The notes under the pieces: generated by a model
Databases searched by the model: none
Seen by the model: only the letters and a program-made list of their open reading frames with translations
Told to the model about the DNA's origin: nothing
Shown here: piece after piece, positions 1-8,462 of the stretch
How the letters are laid out: each line of letters begins with the position of its first letter
How positions within the stretch are numbered: position 1 is the stretch's first letter
Program-made: the position numbers and the translations under genes
Source of the DNA: Candidatus Aalborgicola lynettensis
Lineage (GTDB): Bacteria; Pseudomonadota; Gammaproteobacteria; Burkholderiales; Burkholderiaceae_C
Direction of reading: 5' to 3'
Assembly: GCA_016719405.1 (NCBI GenBank)
Contig: JADJZE010000021.1
Location: 434,001-498,000, forward strand
DNA: 64,000 nucleotides

Positions 1-51
1 GCAGTCTGTGTATTTGCAGCTGATACACGATTCGGTCACGACAAAGGTCAT
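1..51 (-). CDS. fdxA: Ferredoxin FdxA, N-terminus only (cut by window edge)
   Basis: Read on the minus strand from the ATG at 49-51, the sequence encodes MTFVVTESCISCKYTDC and then runs off the window. This matches the start of the 7Fe (3Fe-4S/4Fe-4S) ferredoxins of proteobacteria, in which the first cysteines ligate the N-terminal cluster. A good ribosome binding site, AGGAG, lies 7 bases before the start. The gene is the last visible member of the suf gene run, so it probably supplies or uses electrons for the same iron-sulfur system. Only 17 residues are visible, so the name rests on this short but very characteristic stretch. Confidence 0.75.
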   Translation of the reverse strand, partial: MTFVVTESCISCKYTDC

Positions 52-116
52 GAAAATTCTCCTATAGATTGCTCAGTGAACTGGCGATGCGCCGCGCCGC
101 AGGCCATTCACCTGGG

Positions 117-728
117 TTACACAACCCGAATTTCAAACACCGCATCGTCATGGGCGTGCTCCAGCAAAATCCGGCGCACCCGGTCTTGCCAGAGGCGGCC
201 AAATTCGGCCTGTTCCTCAGCGCTGGCCTGCCCCGCCAGGCACAACTGCATCAGGCGGCGCGTCTGCGGGTCGCCGGCCACTTCTTGCACATGGGCCTGC
301 GCCAGCACAGACTGCCCGGTGTCGGTGCGGGTGAAGCGCAGTTCCGTCTCGATGGGTGCGTTAAACCGCAGCAGCCCCCGGCGCACAAACTGACCCGCCA
401 GCCCGGCAAAGCCGCCGTCACCTGCCGCCCCGGTCAGCAGGCCCAGCACGCTGGCCACCACGCCGGTGACTCCTTCGTACTGCGCCTCGCGCAGCTCCAC
501 CGCCACTGCGCCGCGCTGAGGCACGGCCTCGCCATACAGGGCGCGCAAGGCCCGCACCCCCAGCCAGTAGGCACTGGCCACCGTGGGGCACGAGTGCCCC
601 GCCAGGCGCACCGCGTCGGCATAACCGTAGTGCACCAGGCCGCCCTGGGCCGCACCCAGCAAATCGGCCAGGGGGTCGTGCAGGGTGATGCCGGGCACCT
701 GTTCAAAAAACGTGGGGAAGGTTGTCAT
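117..728 (-). CDS. FmdE-like protein in the suf operon
   Basis: This 203-residue protein carries GHSCPTVASAYW near residues 44-55, which resembles the GHxCP segment of the FmdE family (formylmethanofuran dehydrogenase operon subunit E). FmdE proteins are thought to bind metal through such Cys/His residues. The C-terminal zinc finger of some FmdE proteins is not visible. A ribosome binding site AAGGA precedes the ATG. The gene lies 32 bases after sufT and before fdxA, in the same direction, so it is probably co-transcribed with iron-sulfur assembly genes. A role in cluster assembly, or as a metal- or sulfur-handling accessory, is inferred from context only. Methanogenesis is not implied. Confidence 0.7.
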   Translation of the reverse strand: MTTFPTFFEQVPGITLHDPLADLLGAAQGGLVHYGYADAVRLAGHSCPTVASAYWLGVRALRALYGEAVPQRGAVAVELREAQYEGVTGVVASVLGLLTGAAGDGGFAGLAGQFVRRGLLRFNAPIETELRFTRTDTGQSVLAQAHVQEVAGDPQTRRLMQLCLAGQASAEEQAEFGRLWQDRVRRILLEHAHDDAVFEIRVV

Positions 729-760
729 GGTGGAGTCCTTTCATGGTGGGAAGCGGTAGG

Positions 761-1306
761 TCATAGACCCAAAGTCAGTTGGGCATCTTCTGAAATCATG
801 GAGCGGTTCCACGGCGGGTCAAACACAATCTCTACGTCAACCTGGCCGACCCGGGGCAGGGCTTCGAGTTTGTCCTGCACCTCCTGGGCAATGCCTTCGC
901 CCATGCCGCAGCCGGGTGCGGTGACGGTCATCTTGATGGAGACCCGAAAGCGCTCATCATCCATCGGCAATACATCACACACATACACCAGTCCCAGGGA
1001 GACGATGTCCACGGGTATCTCGGGGTCGTAACAGGTTTTGAGCACATCCCACACCACACCGCGCAAGTCCTCGGGGCGGATGTCACTCGGTATCACCGGG
1101 GGCACCGGAATCTCTTTGCCAATGGCATCTGCATCCGCACCGGCAATGCGCATCAAAAAACCGTCCACATGCAGCGTGAACGACGAGCCCAAGGCCTGGG
1201 TGATAACGCCCATGGTGCCTTCGGGCAATTCGTACACCTCGCCGTGCGGAATCAACTGGGCGTGCACCGGGCGGCGTACCACTACGGTTTCGCGGGGGCT
1301 GCTCAT
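761..1306 (-). CDS. sufT: SufT, MIP18/DUF59-type Fe-S assembly factor
   Basis: The product has 181 residues from the ATG at 1304-1306. It contains the DUF59/MIP18 core with DPEIPVDIVSLGLVY near residues 92-106 and the conserved cysteine in TAPGCGMG. SufT proteins help mature iron-sulfur proteins under high demand and usually sit at the end of suf operons. This start is chosen because it overlaps the sufU stop as ATGA, a tight coupling repeated along the operon. A longer frame beginning further upstream runs inside sufU and is not needed. Confidence 0.88.
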   Translation of the reverse strand: MSSPRETVVVRRPVHAQLIPHGEVYELPEGTMGVITQALGSSFTLHVDGFLMRIAGADADAIGKEIPVPPVIPSDIRPEDLRGVVWDVLKTCYDPEIPVDIVSLGLVYVCDVLPMDDERFRVSIKMTVTAPGCGMGEGIAQEVQDKLEALPRVGQVDVEIVFDPPWNRSMISEDAQLTLGL

Positions 1307-1785
1307 AATGTGTGCACCTCCAAGTTGTCGCTGCCGGGCAGCGGGGTTTGCAACGCGTGCCCCAGCGCATGCCAGCCCAACAGGGCACACTTGATGCGGC
1401 TGGGGTAACGCGCCACGCCGGCTAGGCTGATGAGTTTGCCCAGGTAGGCAGCGTCGGGTTCTTCGGTGCCGGTCAACACGCCGCGAAAATGGGTTTGCAA
1501 TTGCAGGGCGGCATCCGTCGACGCCCCCTTGATGGCCTCGGTCATCATCGAAGTGGAGGCCATGCAGATGGCGCAGCCCTGGCCTTGAAAGCGCACATCT
1601 TCAATCCGGTCTTGCGCGATTTTCAGTTCCACACTCACTTGGTCGCCGCACTGCGGATTGGTGCCCTCGGCCCGGTGCGTGGCACCCGGCAGGGGCCCGA
1701 AGTTGCGCGGCGCACGTTTGTGCTCCAGCACGATGTCTTGGTACAGGTCTAAGTCAAAGCTCATGTTGGCCCCTTCAACGCTCAT
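1303..1785 (-). CDS. sufU: SufU-type Fe-S assembly protein
   Basis: This 160-residue IscU/SufU-fold protein has cysteines at residues 46 (NPQCGD), 71 (GQGCAIC) and 133 (IKCALL), plus Asp48. These are the ligand positions of SufU proteins, which accept sulfur from SufS as zinc-dependent sulfurtransferases or act as scaffolds. The short insertion between the second and third cysteines is typical of SufU rather than IscU. Its start overlaps the end of sufS by four bases and its stop overlaps sufT. No sufE is visible, so SufU is the likely SufS partner. Confidence 0.9.
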   Translation of the reverse strand: MSVEGANMSFDLDLYQDIVLEHKRAPRNFGPLPGATHRAEGTNPQCGDQVSVELKIAQDRIEDVRFQGQGCAICMASTSMMTEAIKGASTDAALQLQTHFRGVLTGTEEPDAAYLGKLISLAGVARYPSRIKCALLGWHALGHALQTPLPGSDNLEVHTL

Positions 1786-3062
1786 CGCAACACCCCAATG
1801 GCATGGCTCACGCCGCCCAGCAGTTGTTCCACCTCGTCGTGCGTGTTGTAAACGGCCAGCGAGGCGCGTGTGGTCGGGCCGGTGCCCAGATAGTCCAGCA
1901 AGGGTTGTGCGCAGTGGTAGCCGCTGCGCACAGCGATGCCACGTGCATCGAGCAGCGTGCCGATGTCATGCGGGTGTACGCCTTGCACCACGAAGGAAAC
2001 GATGGCGCTTGCTGGGGTCTGCGCCGACAGCACCGTGACCCCGTCGATCTGCTGCAAGCCGCGCACGGCGTGCTGGCGCAGGTCGGCCAGATGGGCTTCG
2101 ATGGCGTGATGACCGATGGATGCGATAAACCCTCCCGCTGCCGCCATACCGACTGCGCCGCTGACGTGGGGCGTGCCGCCTTCCAGCCGCGCGGGCAGCT
2201 CGGCGAACACCGCGCCTTGGTAGCTGACCGACTGCACCATGTCGCCCCCAAAGCGCAAGGGTGTCAGGCGCTCCAATGCCGTGCGCCTGCCAACCAGTGC
2301 ACCCATGCCCATGGGGCCATACATCTTGTGGGCGGAAAAAGCCATGAAATCGCAGGCCAGAGTGTCCATGTGCAGGGCGCTGTGGGCTACGGCCTGTGCC
2401 GCGTCCAGCACGGTGATGGCACCTGCCGCGTGTGCCAGCGCCAGCAAGGCCTCAAACGGCGGGCGTTCACCACTGGCGTTGGCGCCGGCCGTGAGCGCGA
2501 ACACACGGGTGCGCGGCGAGAGCAGCCGGGCCAGGTCGTCTGCATGCAGTTGCCCTTGTGCATCGGGCAACAAAATGCGCAGGGTGGCACCGCTGCGCTG
2601 CGCGGCCTGCTGCCAGGGCACCAGGTTGGCGTGGTGTTCCAGGCCACTGACGATGATCTCGTCACCCGGGCCGATGGCGCCAACGCGGCCATCCAGACCG
2701 TGCGCCAAACCCTGGGCCACCAGATTCACCGCCTCAGTGGTGCCGCTGGTAAACACCAGTTCGTGCGCCGGTGATGCGCCCACAAAACGCTTGACCGCTT
2801 CGCGTGCGTTCTCAAACGCATCTGTAGCCCGCTGGCTCAGGGTGTGCACGCCCCGGTGGATGTTGGCACGCGTGCTGGTTTCAAACTGGCGCATGGCATC
2901 CAGCACGGCCAAGGGCATCTGGGTGGTAGCGGCGTTGTCCAGATAGACCAGCGGCAAGCCGTTGATGCGCTGCGCCAGAATGGGAAACTGGGCCCGCAGC
3001 GGGCTCCCCAGCGGACTCCCCAGCGGGGTGGGTGTGACGGCTGTTGCGTGCATGTCACCCAT
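1782..3062 (-). CDS. sufS: Cysteine desulfurase SufS
   Basis: This 426-residue group II cysteine desulfurase (class V aminotransferase fold) takes sulfur from L-cysteine for cluster assembly. Lys246 in FSAHKMYGP is the PLP-binding lysine and Cys384 in RSGYHCAQPL is the persulfide cysteine. LEHHANLVPW near 141-150 supplies the PLP-stacking histidine. The usual THxSNxxG segment is TAGANASG here (near 191-198), so the His and Ser are changed while the Asn and Gly remain. AGGAGG lies 6 bases before the ATG at 3060-3062, which fixes this start. The start overlaps the end of sufD by eight bases. Confidence 0.93.
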   Translation of the reverse strand: MGDMHATAVTPTPLGSPLGSPLRAQFPILAQRINGLPLVYLDNAATTQMPLAVLDAMRQFETSTRANIHRGVHTLSQRATDAFENAREAVKRFVGASPAHELVFTSGTTEAVNLVAQGLAHGLDGRVGAIGPGDEIIVSGLEHHANLVPWQQAAQRSGATLRILLPDAQGQLHADDLARLLSPRTRVFALTAGANASGERPPFEALLALAHAAGAITVLDAAQAVAHSALHMDTLACDFMAFSAHKMYGPMGMGALVGRRTALERLTPLRFGGDMVQSVSYQGAVFAELPARLEGGTPHVSGAVGMAAAGGFIASIGHHAIEAHLADLRQHAVRGLQQIDGVTVLSAQTPASAIVSFVVQGVHPHDIGTLLDARGIAVRSGYHCAQPLLDYLGTGPTTRASLAVYNTHDEVEQLLGGVSHAIGVLR

Positions 3063-4302
3063 GGTGCACCTCCTGCGATGCCGCCAGGTGGCGCGCGATG
3101 GTGGCCGCCAGCCAGCCGCTGTCTTGCCAGGTGGTCAGCAACTCCGGGTGGTCGATGCAACGCTCCAGCAGCGCATGGGCCATGCCCTGAACGATCAACG
3201 CGCGTGCGCTGGCGTCGTCCAGCCCGCGCTGACGGGCATAGAACAGCGCGTCTTCGGGCAGGGCGCCCCAAGTGGCGCCGTGCGCGGCCTGTACTTTGTC
3301 GTGCAGGATTTCAAGGTGCGGGCGCAACACCAGCCGGGGCTGGCCCGCGAGCGGAATGCCGGTGAGGCGTTGGCGTGCGGCGGCTTCGTCAGCCCCGTGG
3401 ACGATGCGGGTGTGCGCGTTGGCCACCACGCGCGCGCTGCCGCTGGCCAGTGCCAGTGCCTCGACCTGGCTGGTGGTGTGGGCCGTGTGGTGCAGCGTGT
3501 GCACCTGCTGCTCCAGCGCCGTGCCCGCTGCCAGCAACAGGCCAGCGGTGTGGGCCGCAGCATGGTGGCCGTGCAGGTCTAGCGTGGTGCGCTGCAGGTG
3601 GTAGAGGCTGCCGGTGGCTATAAGGGCCTGCTCGTAGCGGGCGTGCGGTGCCAGCCGCGCATGCACATGGTGGGCCATGCGGTCTTGCGCTCCGGGCGCG
3701 GCCATGCGCAGGTGCTGCAGCGTAGCGCCGGTGCCCAGGCGGATGTGCGCGTGCAGGTTTTGCGCCACACCACGGCCACACTGCGCGGCCTCGCGCTCGT
3801 GGGTTTCGATGAGCACGCAGCGCATGCCGTCATCCACCTCCAGCACCAACAGGGGGGCTTCTGCCTCGGCGCGTGGCTGGTGGCGCAGTTGCAGCCATAC
3901 GGTGCTCTGGTCAGGCCCCGTTTTGCCGGGTGTGGCCTGCACGCGCAGGCGCAGACCCTGGCGGCACAGGGCGCGGTGGGCCCAGGCAAAGGGGGCTGCG
4001 TCGCCGTCGCCCGGCAGCGGCAGGCCTGCGAACAGTTCGGCACGCTGCGCCGGGTCCAGCGCGTCCAGCCAGCGCGCCTGCACGTTACCCTGCGGGGCAA
4101 TGCCTACCGGGTGCAGCGTCCAGCCCGCACCGGCCAGCGGCGGGGCGTCGCAGCCGCTGGCCGTGCCGTCGGCGGGCCCCTGGAGCCAGCTCTCGATTCC
4201 GGGTGGCGGCAGGTGGCGGAAAGATTCGTTGCGTGGCGCGATCCAGCCCTGCTGGTGCAGGTGGTCGCGGGCGGCCAGGGCGTCGGCGCGGGCGGTGTCC
4301 AT
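3055..4302 (-). CDS. sufD: SufD, subunit of the SufBC2D scaffold
   Basis: This 415-residue SufB/SufD-family protein has the beta-helix core in its C-terminal half, including HLQRTTLDLHGHHAAAH and a DDASARALIVQGMAHALLE-type helix near the end that matches the C-terminal helices of SufB. SufD pairs with SufB and two SufC ATPases to build Fe-S clusters in the cytoplasm. The gene begins two bases after the sufC stop and its end overlaps sufS, so it is translationally coupled. The N-terminal 150 residues are poorly conserved, as is usual for SufD. Confidence 0.9.
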   Translation of the reverse strand: MDTARADALAARDHLHQQGWIAPRNESFRHLPPPGIESWLQGPADGTASGCDAPPLAGAGWTLHPVGIAPQGNVQARWLDALDPAQRAELFAGLPLPGDGDAAPFAWAHRALCRQGLRLRVQATPGKTGPDQSTVWLQLRHQPRAEAEAPLLVLEVDDGMRCVLIETHEREAAQCGRGVAQNLHAHIRLGTGATLQHLRMAAPGAQDRMAHHVHARLAPHARYEQALIATGSLYHLQRTTLDLHGHHAAAHTAGLLLAAGTALEQQVHTLHHTAHTTSQVEALALASGSARVVANAHTRIVHGADEAAARQRLTGIPLAGQPRLVLRPHLEILHDKVQAAHGATWGALPEDALFYARQRGLDDASARALIVQGMAHALLERCIDHPELLTTWQDSGWLAATIARHLAASQEVHHG

Positions 4303-4304
4303 GC

Positions 4305-5075
4305 TCAGGCCCCCACGGTTTCGGCCGCGTGTGCGTAGCCGGTGCGCGCAATACGGCGCGCCAGTTCCAGGTCGCCCGATTCGGCGATACAGCCTTGGTC
4401 CAGCCGCAGCACGGTATCGGGCTCCAGTGATTCGATCAGTTGCAGGTAGTGCGACACGACCACAAACGCCGTGCCCTGGGCGCGCAGGTTTTGGACCAAC
4501 TGCACCACGGCGCGCACACCATCAACGTCCATGCCGGAGTCGATCTCGTCGAGCACCGCCAAGCGCGGTTGCAGCAAGGCTAGCTGCAGCAGCTCGTTGC
4601 GCTTACGCTCGCCGCCGGAGAAACCCTCGTTGACCGGGCGGCCCAGCATGGCTTCTGGCAGGCCCAACTGCTGCGCGGCCGCGCGTGCGCTGGCCAAGAA
4701 GTCAAATGCGTCCAGCGGCACCTGCCCGCGTGCTTCGCGCACCGCGTTGAGCGCGCTGCGGATGAACAGGTTGTTCTTCACGCCGGGGATGTCGGGCGGC
4801 ACCTGGAACGACAGAAACAGACCGGCACGGGCGCGCTCCTGGGCGTTCATGGCCAGCAAATCCTGCCCGTCAAACTGTGCCTGGCCGGAAACGACGCGGT
4901 AGTTCGGGTGGCCGGCGAGTGCCAGGCCCAACGTGCTTTTGCCGCTGCCGTTAGCGCCCATTAGGACCACCAGGGCACCGGGCGCCACGTCGAGCGAGAC
5001 CGACTTGAGCACGTTGCGCGCACCCACATCGACACGCAGGTTGCGCACTTGCAGTAGTTGGGATGGGGTGGTCAT
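4305..5075 (-). CDS. sufC: SufC, ABC-type ATPase of the Suf scaffold
   Basis: The product has 256 residues from the ATG at 5073-5075. Walker A is GANGSGKST (residues 40-48), the signature is GFSGGERKRNE, and Walker B is LAVLDEIDSGMD. SufC is a soluble ABC ATPase that drives conformational change of SufBD and has no transport function. The chosen start is preceded by AAGGAT at a good distance. An upstream in-frame ATG six codons earlier lies at the edge of a dispersed repeat and lacks a better site. The gap to sufB (about 77 bases) holds that repeat. Confidence 0.93.
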   Translation of the reverse strand: MTTPSQLLQVRNLRVDVGARNVLKSVSLDVAPGALVVLMGANGSGKSTLGLALAGHPNYRVVSGQAQFDGQDLLAMNAQERARAGLFLSFQVPPDIPGVKNNLFIRSALNAVREARGQVPLDAFDFLASARAAAQQLGLPEAMLGRPVNEGFSGGERKRNELLQLALLQPRLAVLDEIDSGMDVDGVRAVVQLVQNLRAQGTAFVVVSHYLQLIESLEPDTVLRLDQGCIAESGDLELARRIARTGYAHAAETVGA

Positions 5076-5090
5076 GAGGTATCCTTTGTT

Positions 5091-5141
5091 CAAAATTAAT
5101 AGCTAAAAGTCTTTATTTGACGAGGGCTAGAGGCACTTTTT
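5091..5141 (-). repeat. Dispersed palindromic repeat, copy 1 (sufB-sufC gap)
   Basis: Read on the minus strand this carries AAAAAGTGCCTCTAGCCCT and ends in AGCTATTAATTTTG, the same layout as copy 9 at 56341-56402. It fills nearly all of the sufB-sufC intergenic space, so it is transcribed within the suf message and could fold or be processed there. Confidence 0.6.
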
Positions 5142-5152
5142 GTTAATAGAAA

Positions 5153-6607
5153 TCAGCCCACAGCACCTTCCAGCGACACCGCCAGCAGGGCCTTGGCTTC
5201 CAACGCAAATTCCATCGGCAGTTCTTCGAGCACCGCCTGGCAAAAGCCACCAACGATGAGTGCCGTGGCGTCCTGCGGGGCAATGCCGCGCTGTTGGCAG
5301 TAGAAAAGCCGCTCCTCGGAGATGCGGGTGGTTGTGGCCTCGTGCTCCACCACGGCATCGCTGCGTGCGGTATCCACATACGGATAGGTGTGGGCGCCAC
5401 AGTTCGGGCCGATCAGCAGCGAGTCGCATTGCGTGGTGTTGCCCGCGTTGGCGGCCGTGGGGGCCACGCGCACCAGGCCGCGGTAGCTGTTGTGGGCGTG
5501 TCCGGCGCTGATGCCTTTGGAGACGATGCGGCTCTTGGTGTTGCGCCCCAGGTGAATCATCTTGGTGCCAGTGTCGGCCTGCTGGAAGTGGTTGGCCACG
5601 GCAATGGAGTGGAACTCGCCGCTGGAGTCATCCCCGCGCAGAACCACGCTGGGGTACTTCCAGGTTATGGCCGAGCCGGTTTCCACCTGCGTCCATGCAA
5701 TGTGCGCGCGCTGGCCCGCGCACAGGCCGCGCTTGGTGACAAAGTTGTAGATGCCGCCACGCCCCTGCGCGTCGCCGGGGTACCAGTTTTGTACGGTCGA
5801 GTATTTGATGTGCGCGTCGTCGTGTGCCACCAGTTCCACCACGGCCGCGTGCAGTTGGTTCTCGTCGCGCTGCGGCGCAGTGCAGCCCTCTAGGTAGCTC
5901 ACGTGGCTGCCTTCCTCGGCAATGATGAGCGTGCGTTCGAACTGCCCGGTGTTGCGGGCGTTGATCCGAAAGTACGACGAAAGCTCCATCGGGCAGCGCA
6001 CACCCTTGGGGATGTAAACAAACGAGCCGTCGGAGAACACGGCGGAATTAAGCGCCGCATAAAAGTTGTCGCCCATCGGTACCACGCTGCCCAGGTAGCG
6101 TTCAATCAGTTCCGGATGGTGCTCCACCGCGTGCGAGAACGAGCTGAAGACCACGCCCACTTTGGCCAGTTGCTCACGGAAGGTGGTACCCACCGACACG
6201 GAGTCAAACACCGCATCCACCGCCACACCAGCCAGCCGAGCGCGTTCGTGCAGCGGCACGCCCAGCTTTTCATAAGTTTCCAGTAACTTGGGGTCCACCT
6301 CGGCCAGGCTCTTGGGCGCGTTCTTCAGCGACTTGGGTGCCGAGTAGTAGCACAAGGCCTGAAAGTCGATCGGGTTGATGCGCAATGAGGTCCACTGGGG
6401 CGGCTCCAGCGTCTGCCACAAGGCCAAAGCTTTCAGACGCCACTGCAGTAAAAAGTCGGGCTCGCGTTTCTTGCGCGAGATGGCGCGAACAGTCCTCTCG
6501 TCCAGACCTGGTGGTAAGGCATCCGATTCGATGTCGGTGACAAAACCATGGCGGTAGGGACCATCCAGAGCCTGGTTCAGGGCGGGTGCTTGTTCGGTCG
6601 TTTGCAT
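5153..6607 (-). CDS. sufB: SufB, core subunit of the Suf scaffold
   Basis: This 484-residue SufB is full length for the family. It has the RxNxxxTGQFERTLI segment near residue 220, the beta-helix region with EGCTAPQRDENQLHAAVVEL, and SEERLFYCQQRGI near the C-terminus. SufB assembles the nascent 4Fe-4S cluster and receives sulfur through a conserved cysteine (EGCTAP). It is the first gene of the operon. The promoter region with a long AT-rich palindrome lies 35-70 bases upstream of its ATG, so control of the whole run probably acts here. Confidence 0.95.
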   Translation of the reverse strand: MQTTEQAPALNQALDGPYRHGFVTDIESDALPPGLDERTVRAISRKKREPDFLLQWRLKALALWQTLEPPQWTSLRINPIDFQALCYYSAPKSLKNAPKSLAEVDPKLLETYEKLGVPLHERARLAGVAVDAVFDSVSVGTTFREQLAKVGVVFSSFSHAVEHHPELIERYLGSVVPMGDNFYAALNSAVFSDGSFVYIPKGVRCPMELSSYFRINARNTGQFERTLIIAEEGSHVSYLEGCTAPQRDENQLHAAVVELVAHDDAHIKYSTVQNWYPGDAQGRGGIYNFVTKRGLCAGQRAHIAWTQVETGSAITWKYPSVVLRGDDSSGEFHSIAVANHFQQADTGTKMIHLGRNTKSRIVSKGISAGHAHNSYRGLVRVAPTAANAGNTTQCDSLLIGPNCGAHTYPYVDTARSDAVVEHEATTTRISEERLFYCQQRGIAPQDATALIVGGFCQAVLEELPMEFALEAKALLAVSLEGAVG

Positions 6608-6641
6608 GGTCTGCCTTTAGAGGTTCGCAAATAAGGTAGTT

Positions 6642-6676
6642 TTTTAAAAGATGTATATATTATATATCTTTTAAAA
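6642..6676. promoter_or_regulatory. Rrf2/NsrR-like operator upstream of sufB
   Basis: A palindrome with left arm AAGATGTATAT, one central base and right arm TTATATATCTT spans 6648-6670; 9 of 11 positions pair. TTTTAA/TTAAAA flanks extend the symmetry to 6642-6676. The 11-1-11 geometry and AAGATGYAT arms match my memory of NsrR (Rrf2 family) sites. A near copy lies at 12605-12627 before an IscA-like gene. The regulator is inferred; no regulator gene is in the window. Confidence 0.65.
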
Positions 6677-6765
6677 TTCTACCAATTTAGCCGGTCGATT
6701 TGCCCGTTTTGGTCAGATGGGTATTCATATTTCGATGCGCTGAATGCATCGCATATGCACTTCAG

Positions 6766-7745
6766 CTATTCATCTGTCTTTTCCATGTGGCCGCCGAACC
6801 CGGCGCGCATTGCTGACAACACCCGGTCGGAAAAACCGGCCTGCCCGCGTGATGCAAAACGCGCAAACAGCGCAGCGCTAAGAACATTTGAAGGGACACC
6901 TTCCTCAATGGCAGCCTGGACAGTCCATCGACCTTCGCCAGAATCCGAAACGTGTCCGCCGTAGTTGTCAAGTTCAGGATTTTTCTGGAGGGCTTCAGCG
7001 GTTAAGTCGAGCAACCATGAGCCGACTACGCTACCCCGCCGCCAGACCTCTGCGATCTCGGATAAGTTCATGTCAAATTGGTAGAACTCCGGGTGGTGTA
7101 GTGGTGTCGTCTCCGCATCTACGTTTTGCGTTCGCTTGCCCACATTGGCATTGCGCAGAATGTTGAACCCCTCTGCGTACGCCGCCATCAGGCCATATTC
7201 GATGCCGTTGTGGATCATCTTGACAAAATGACCGGCGCCATGCGCGCCGCAATGCAGGAACCCCTCTTCTGCGTCGCCAGGGTTACCATTCCTGCCAGGG
7301 GTACGCGCTGCCACCGCCATGCCAGGCGCAAGAGACGAAAAAATCGGCCGCAAGTGCGCAACGGTTTCAGCTTCACCTCCGATCATCAAACAATAGCCGC
7401 GATCAATGCCGGCTACGCCACCACTGGTGCCTACATCCAGATAGTGAATGCCTCTGGCCTTCAACTCGGCGGCTCGACGCATGTCATCGCGGTAATACGA
7501 ATTGCCGCCATCGATGACAACGCATGGTCTACCATGGCAGCCGGAATCATCAGCCAAATGGCGCGCGGTCTGGCCATTTGCGCGACCATTTCCTGCATCG
7601 ACGCAGCACCGGTTGCGCCGTCTTCTTTCAGGCTGGCCACCGCTGCCGACTTCGCGTCATAGACGACGCATTCATGTCCCTTGCGTATCAGGCGTTGTGC
7701 CATGCCGGAACCCATGCGGCCCAAACCAACTATTCCGATTTTCAT
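6766..7745 (-). pseudogene. 6-phosphogluconate dehydrogenase (YqeC/GndA type), internally deleted
   Basis: The N-terminal frame starts at 7745 with MKIGIVGLGRMGSGMAQRLI (Rossmann GxGxMG) and reaches WLMIPAAMVDHA. The rest lies in another frame: VVIDGGNSYYRDD, YLDVGTSGGVAG, GAGHFVKMIHNGIEYGLMAAY and SSGEGRWT-like SDSGEGRWTVQAA, ending FGGHMEKTDE. In intact homologues about 12 residues separate VDxxL from VIDGGNS. Here VDHA is followed directly by VVIDGGNS, so roughly 37-38 bases are missing near 7516-7530, shifting the frame. This is a real deletion and not a single-base error. A ribosome binding site AAAGGAG remains. The enzyme would have oxidised 6-phosphogluconate to ribulose 5-phosphate. 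Confidence 0.85.
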
Positions 7746-7802
7746 TTCTATTCTCCTTTGTCGATGCCTGCTGAACTGTGGTGGGGCAACCCACCGGGCG
7801 TG

Positions 7803-8462
7803 TTAATGCCCATCACTTTCAATCGGGTCCTCTAAATGGCGTGGGATGCCTCCAGGCCCTGCAGACATTTGCCAGGCGACATGCGCCAGCCAGCCTAAAG
7901 CGAGTAGCGCTGCCACAGCAATCAACCAGGTCCCGAGACGGATCTGGTCATCAAGCAGGTAGGCGTTGCACAGTCGCAGCGGACTGTCGATGTACAGCTG
8001 CCCCACCACGGCGGTCATGGGAAGCATGTTGCCTAAAAAGAAGCCCTGCATCAGAAGGCCCGCGGCTTGCCAGGACAACCGCAGCGCAGCGCCCGCGAGC
8101 AGCAGAGCGACACATTTGGCCGCTTCGAGTGGTACCGACACCAGAACCAGATCGAGCACGCGCGGCACCATCAGCACTGCCAGCACCGTGCCTACGCCCA
8201 CCAGACCACTGATCCCATAAGCGTTCCAGCGCGCCATGTGGGCGCTTGCTGCAGGCGGTAGCGCTACCGCCAGACAGGCCCCGGCCAGCATCCACAACGG
8301 AAACTGCAGCACCATGTGCCGCCACATACTGGCGGTGAGCCATTGGCGCAACGCAGGCAAAAGCAAAAGCCCCAACAGTGCAGCGCCCGCCCACACCTGT
8401 CGCCTAGGCGTGACGTACGCCGCCACGACGTCAACGGCCACGCGCATGGGCTGCCGGATCAC
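7803..8462 (-). CDS. CtaG-like membrane protein of an oxidase cluster
   Basis: This 219-residue protein has about five to six hydrophobic segments. WRHMVLQFPLWMLAG and the late DDQIRLGTWLI recall the HMxxH and DQxxxG motifs of the caa3-CtaG membrane family, which assists cytochrome oxidase assembly, but the match is distant. The GTG start overlaps the SCO stop as GTGA, so it is translationally coupled to a copper chaperone. A role in maturation of the upstream cbb3-like oxidase is therefore inferred. An internal ATG five codons later is an alternative start. Confidence 0.6.
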   Translation of the reverse strand: MIRQPMRVAVDVVAAYVTPRRQVWAGAALLGLLLLPALRQWLTASMWRHMVLQFPLWMLAGACLAVALPPAASAHMARWNAYGISGLVGVGTVLAVLMVPRVLDLVLVSVPLEAAKCVALLLAGAALRLSWQAAGLLMQGFFLGNMLPMTAVVGQLYIDSPLRLCNAYLLDDQIRLGTWLIAVAALLALGWLAHVAWQMSAGPGGIPRHLEDPIESDGH

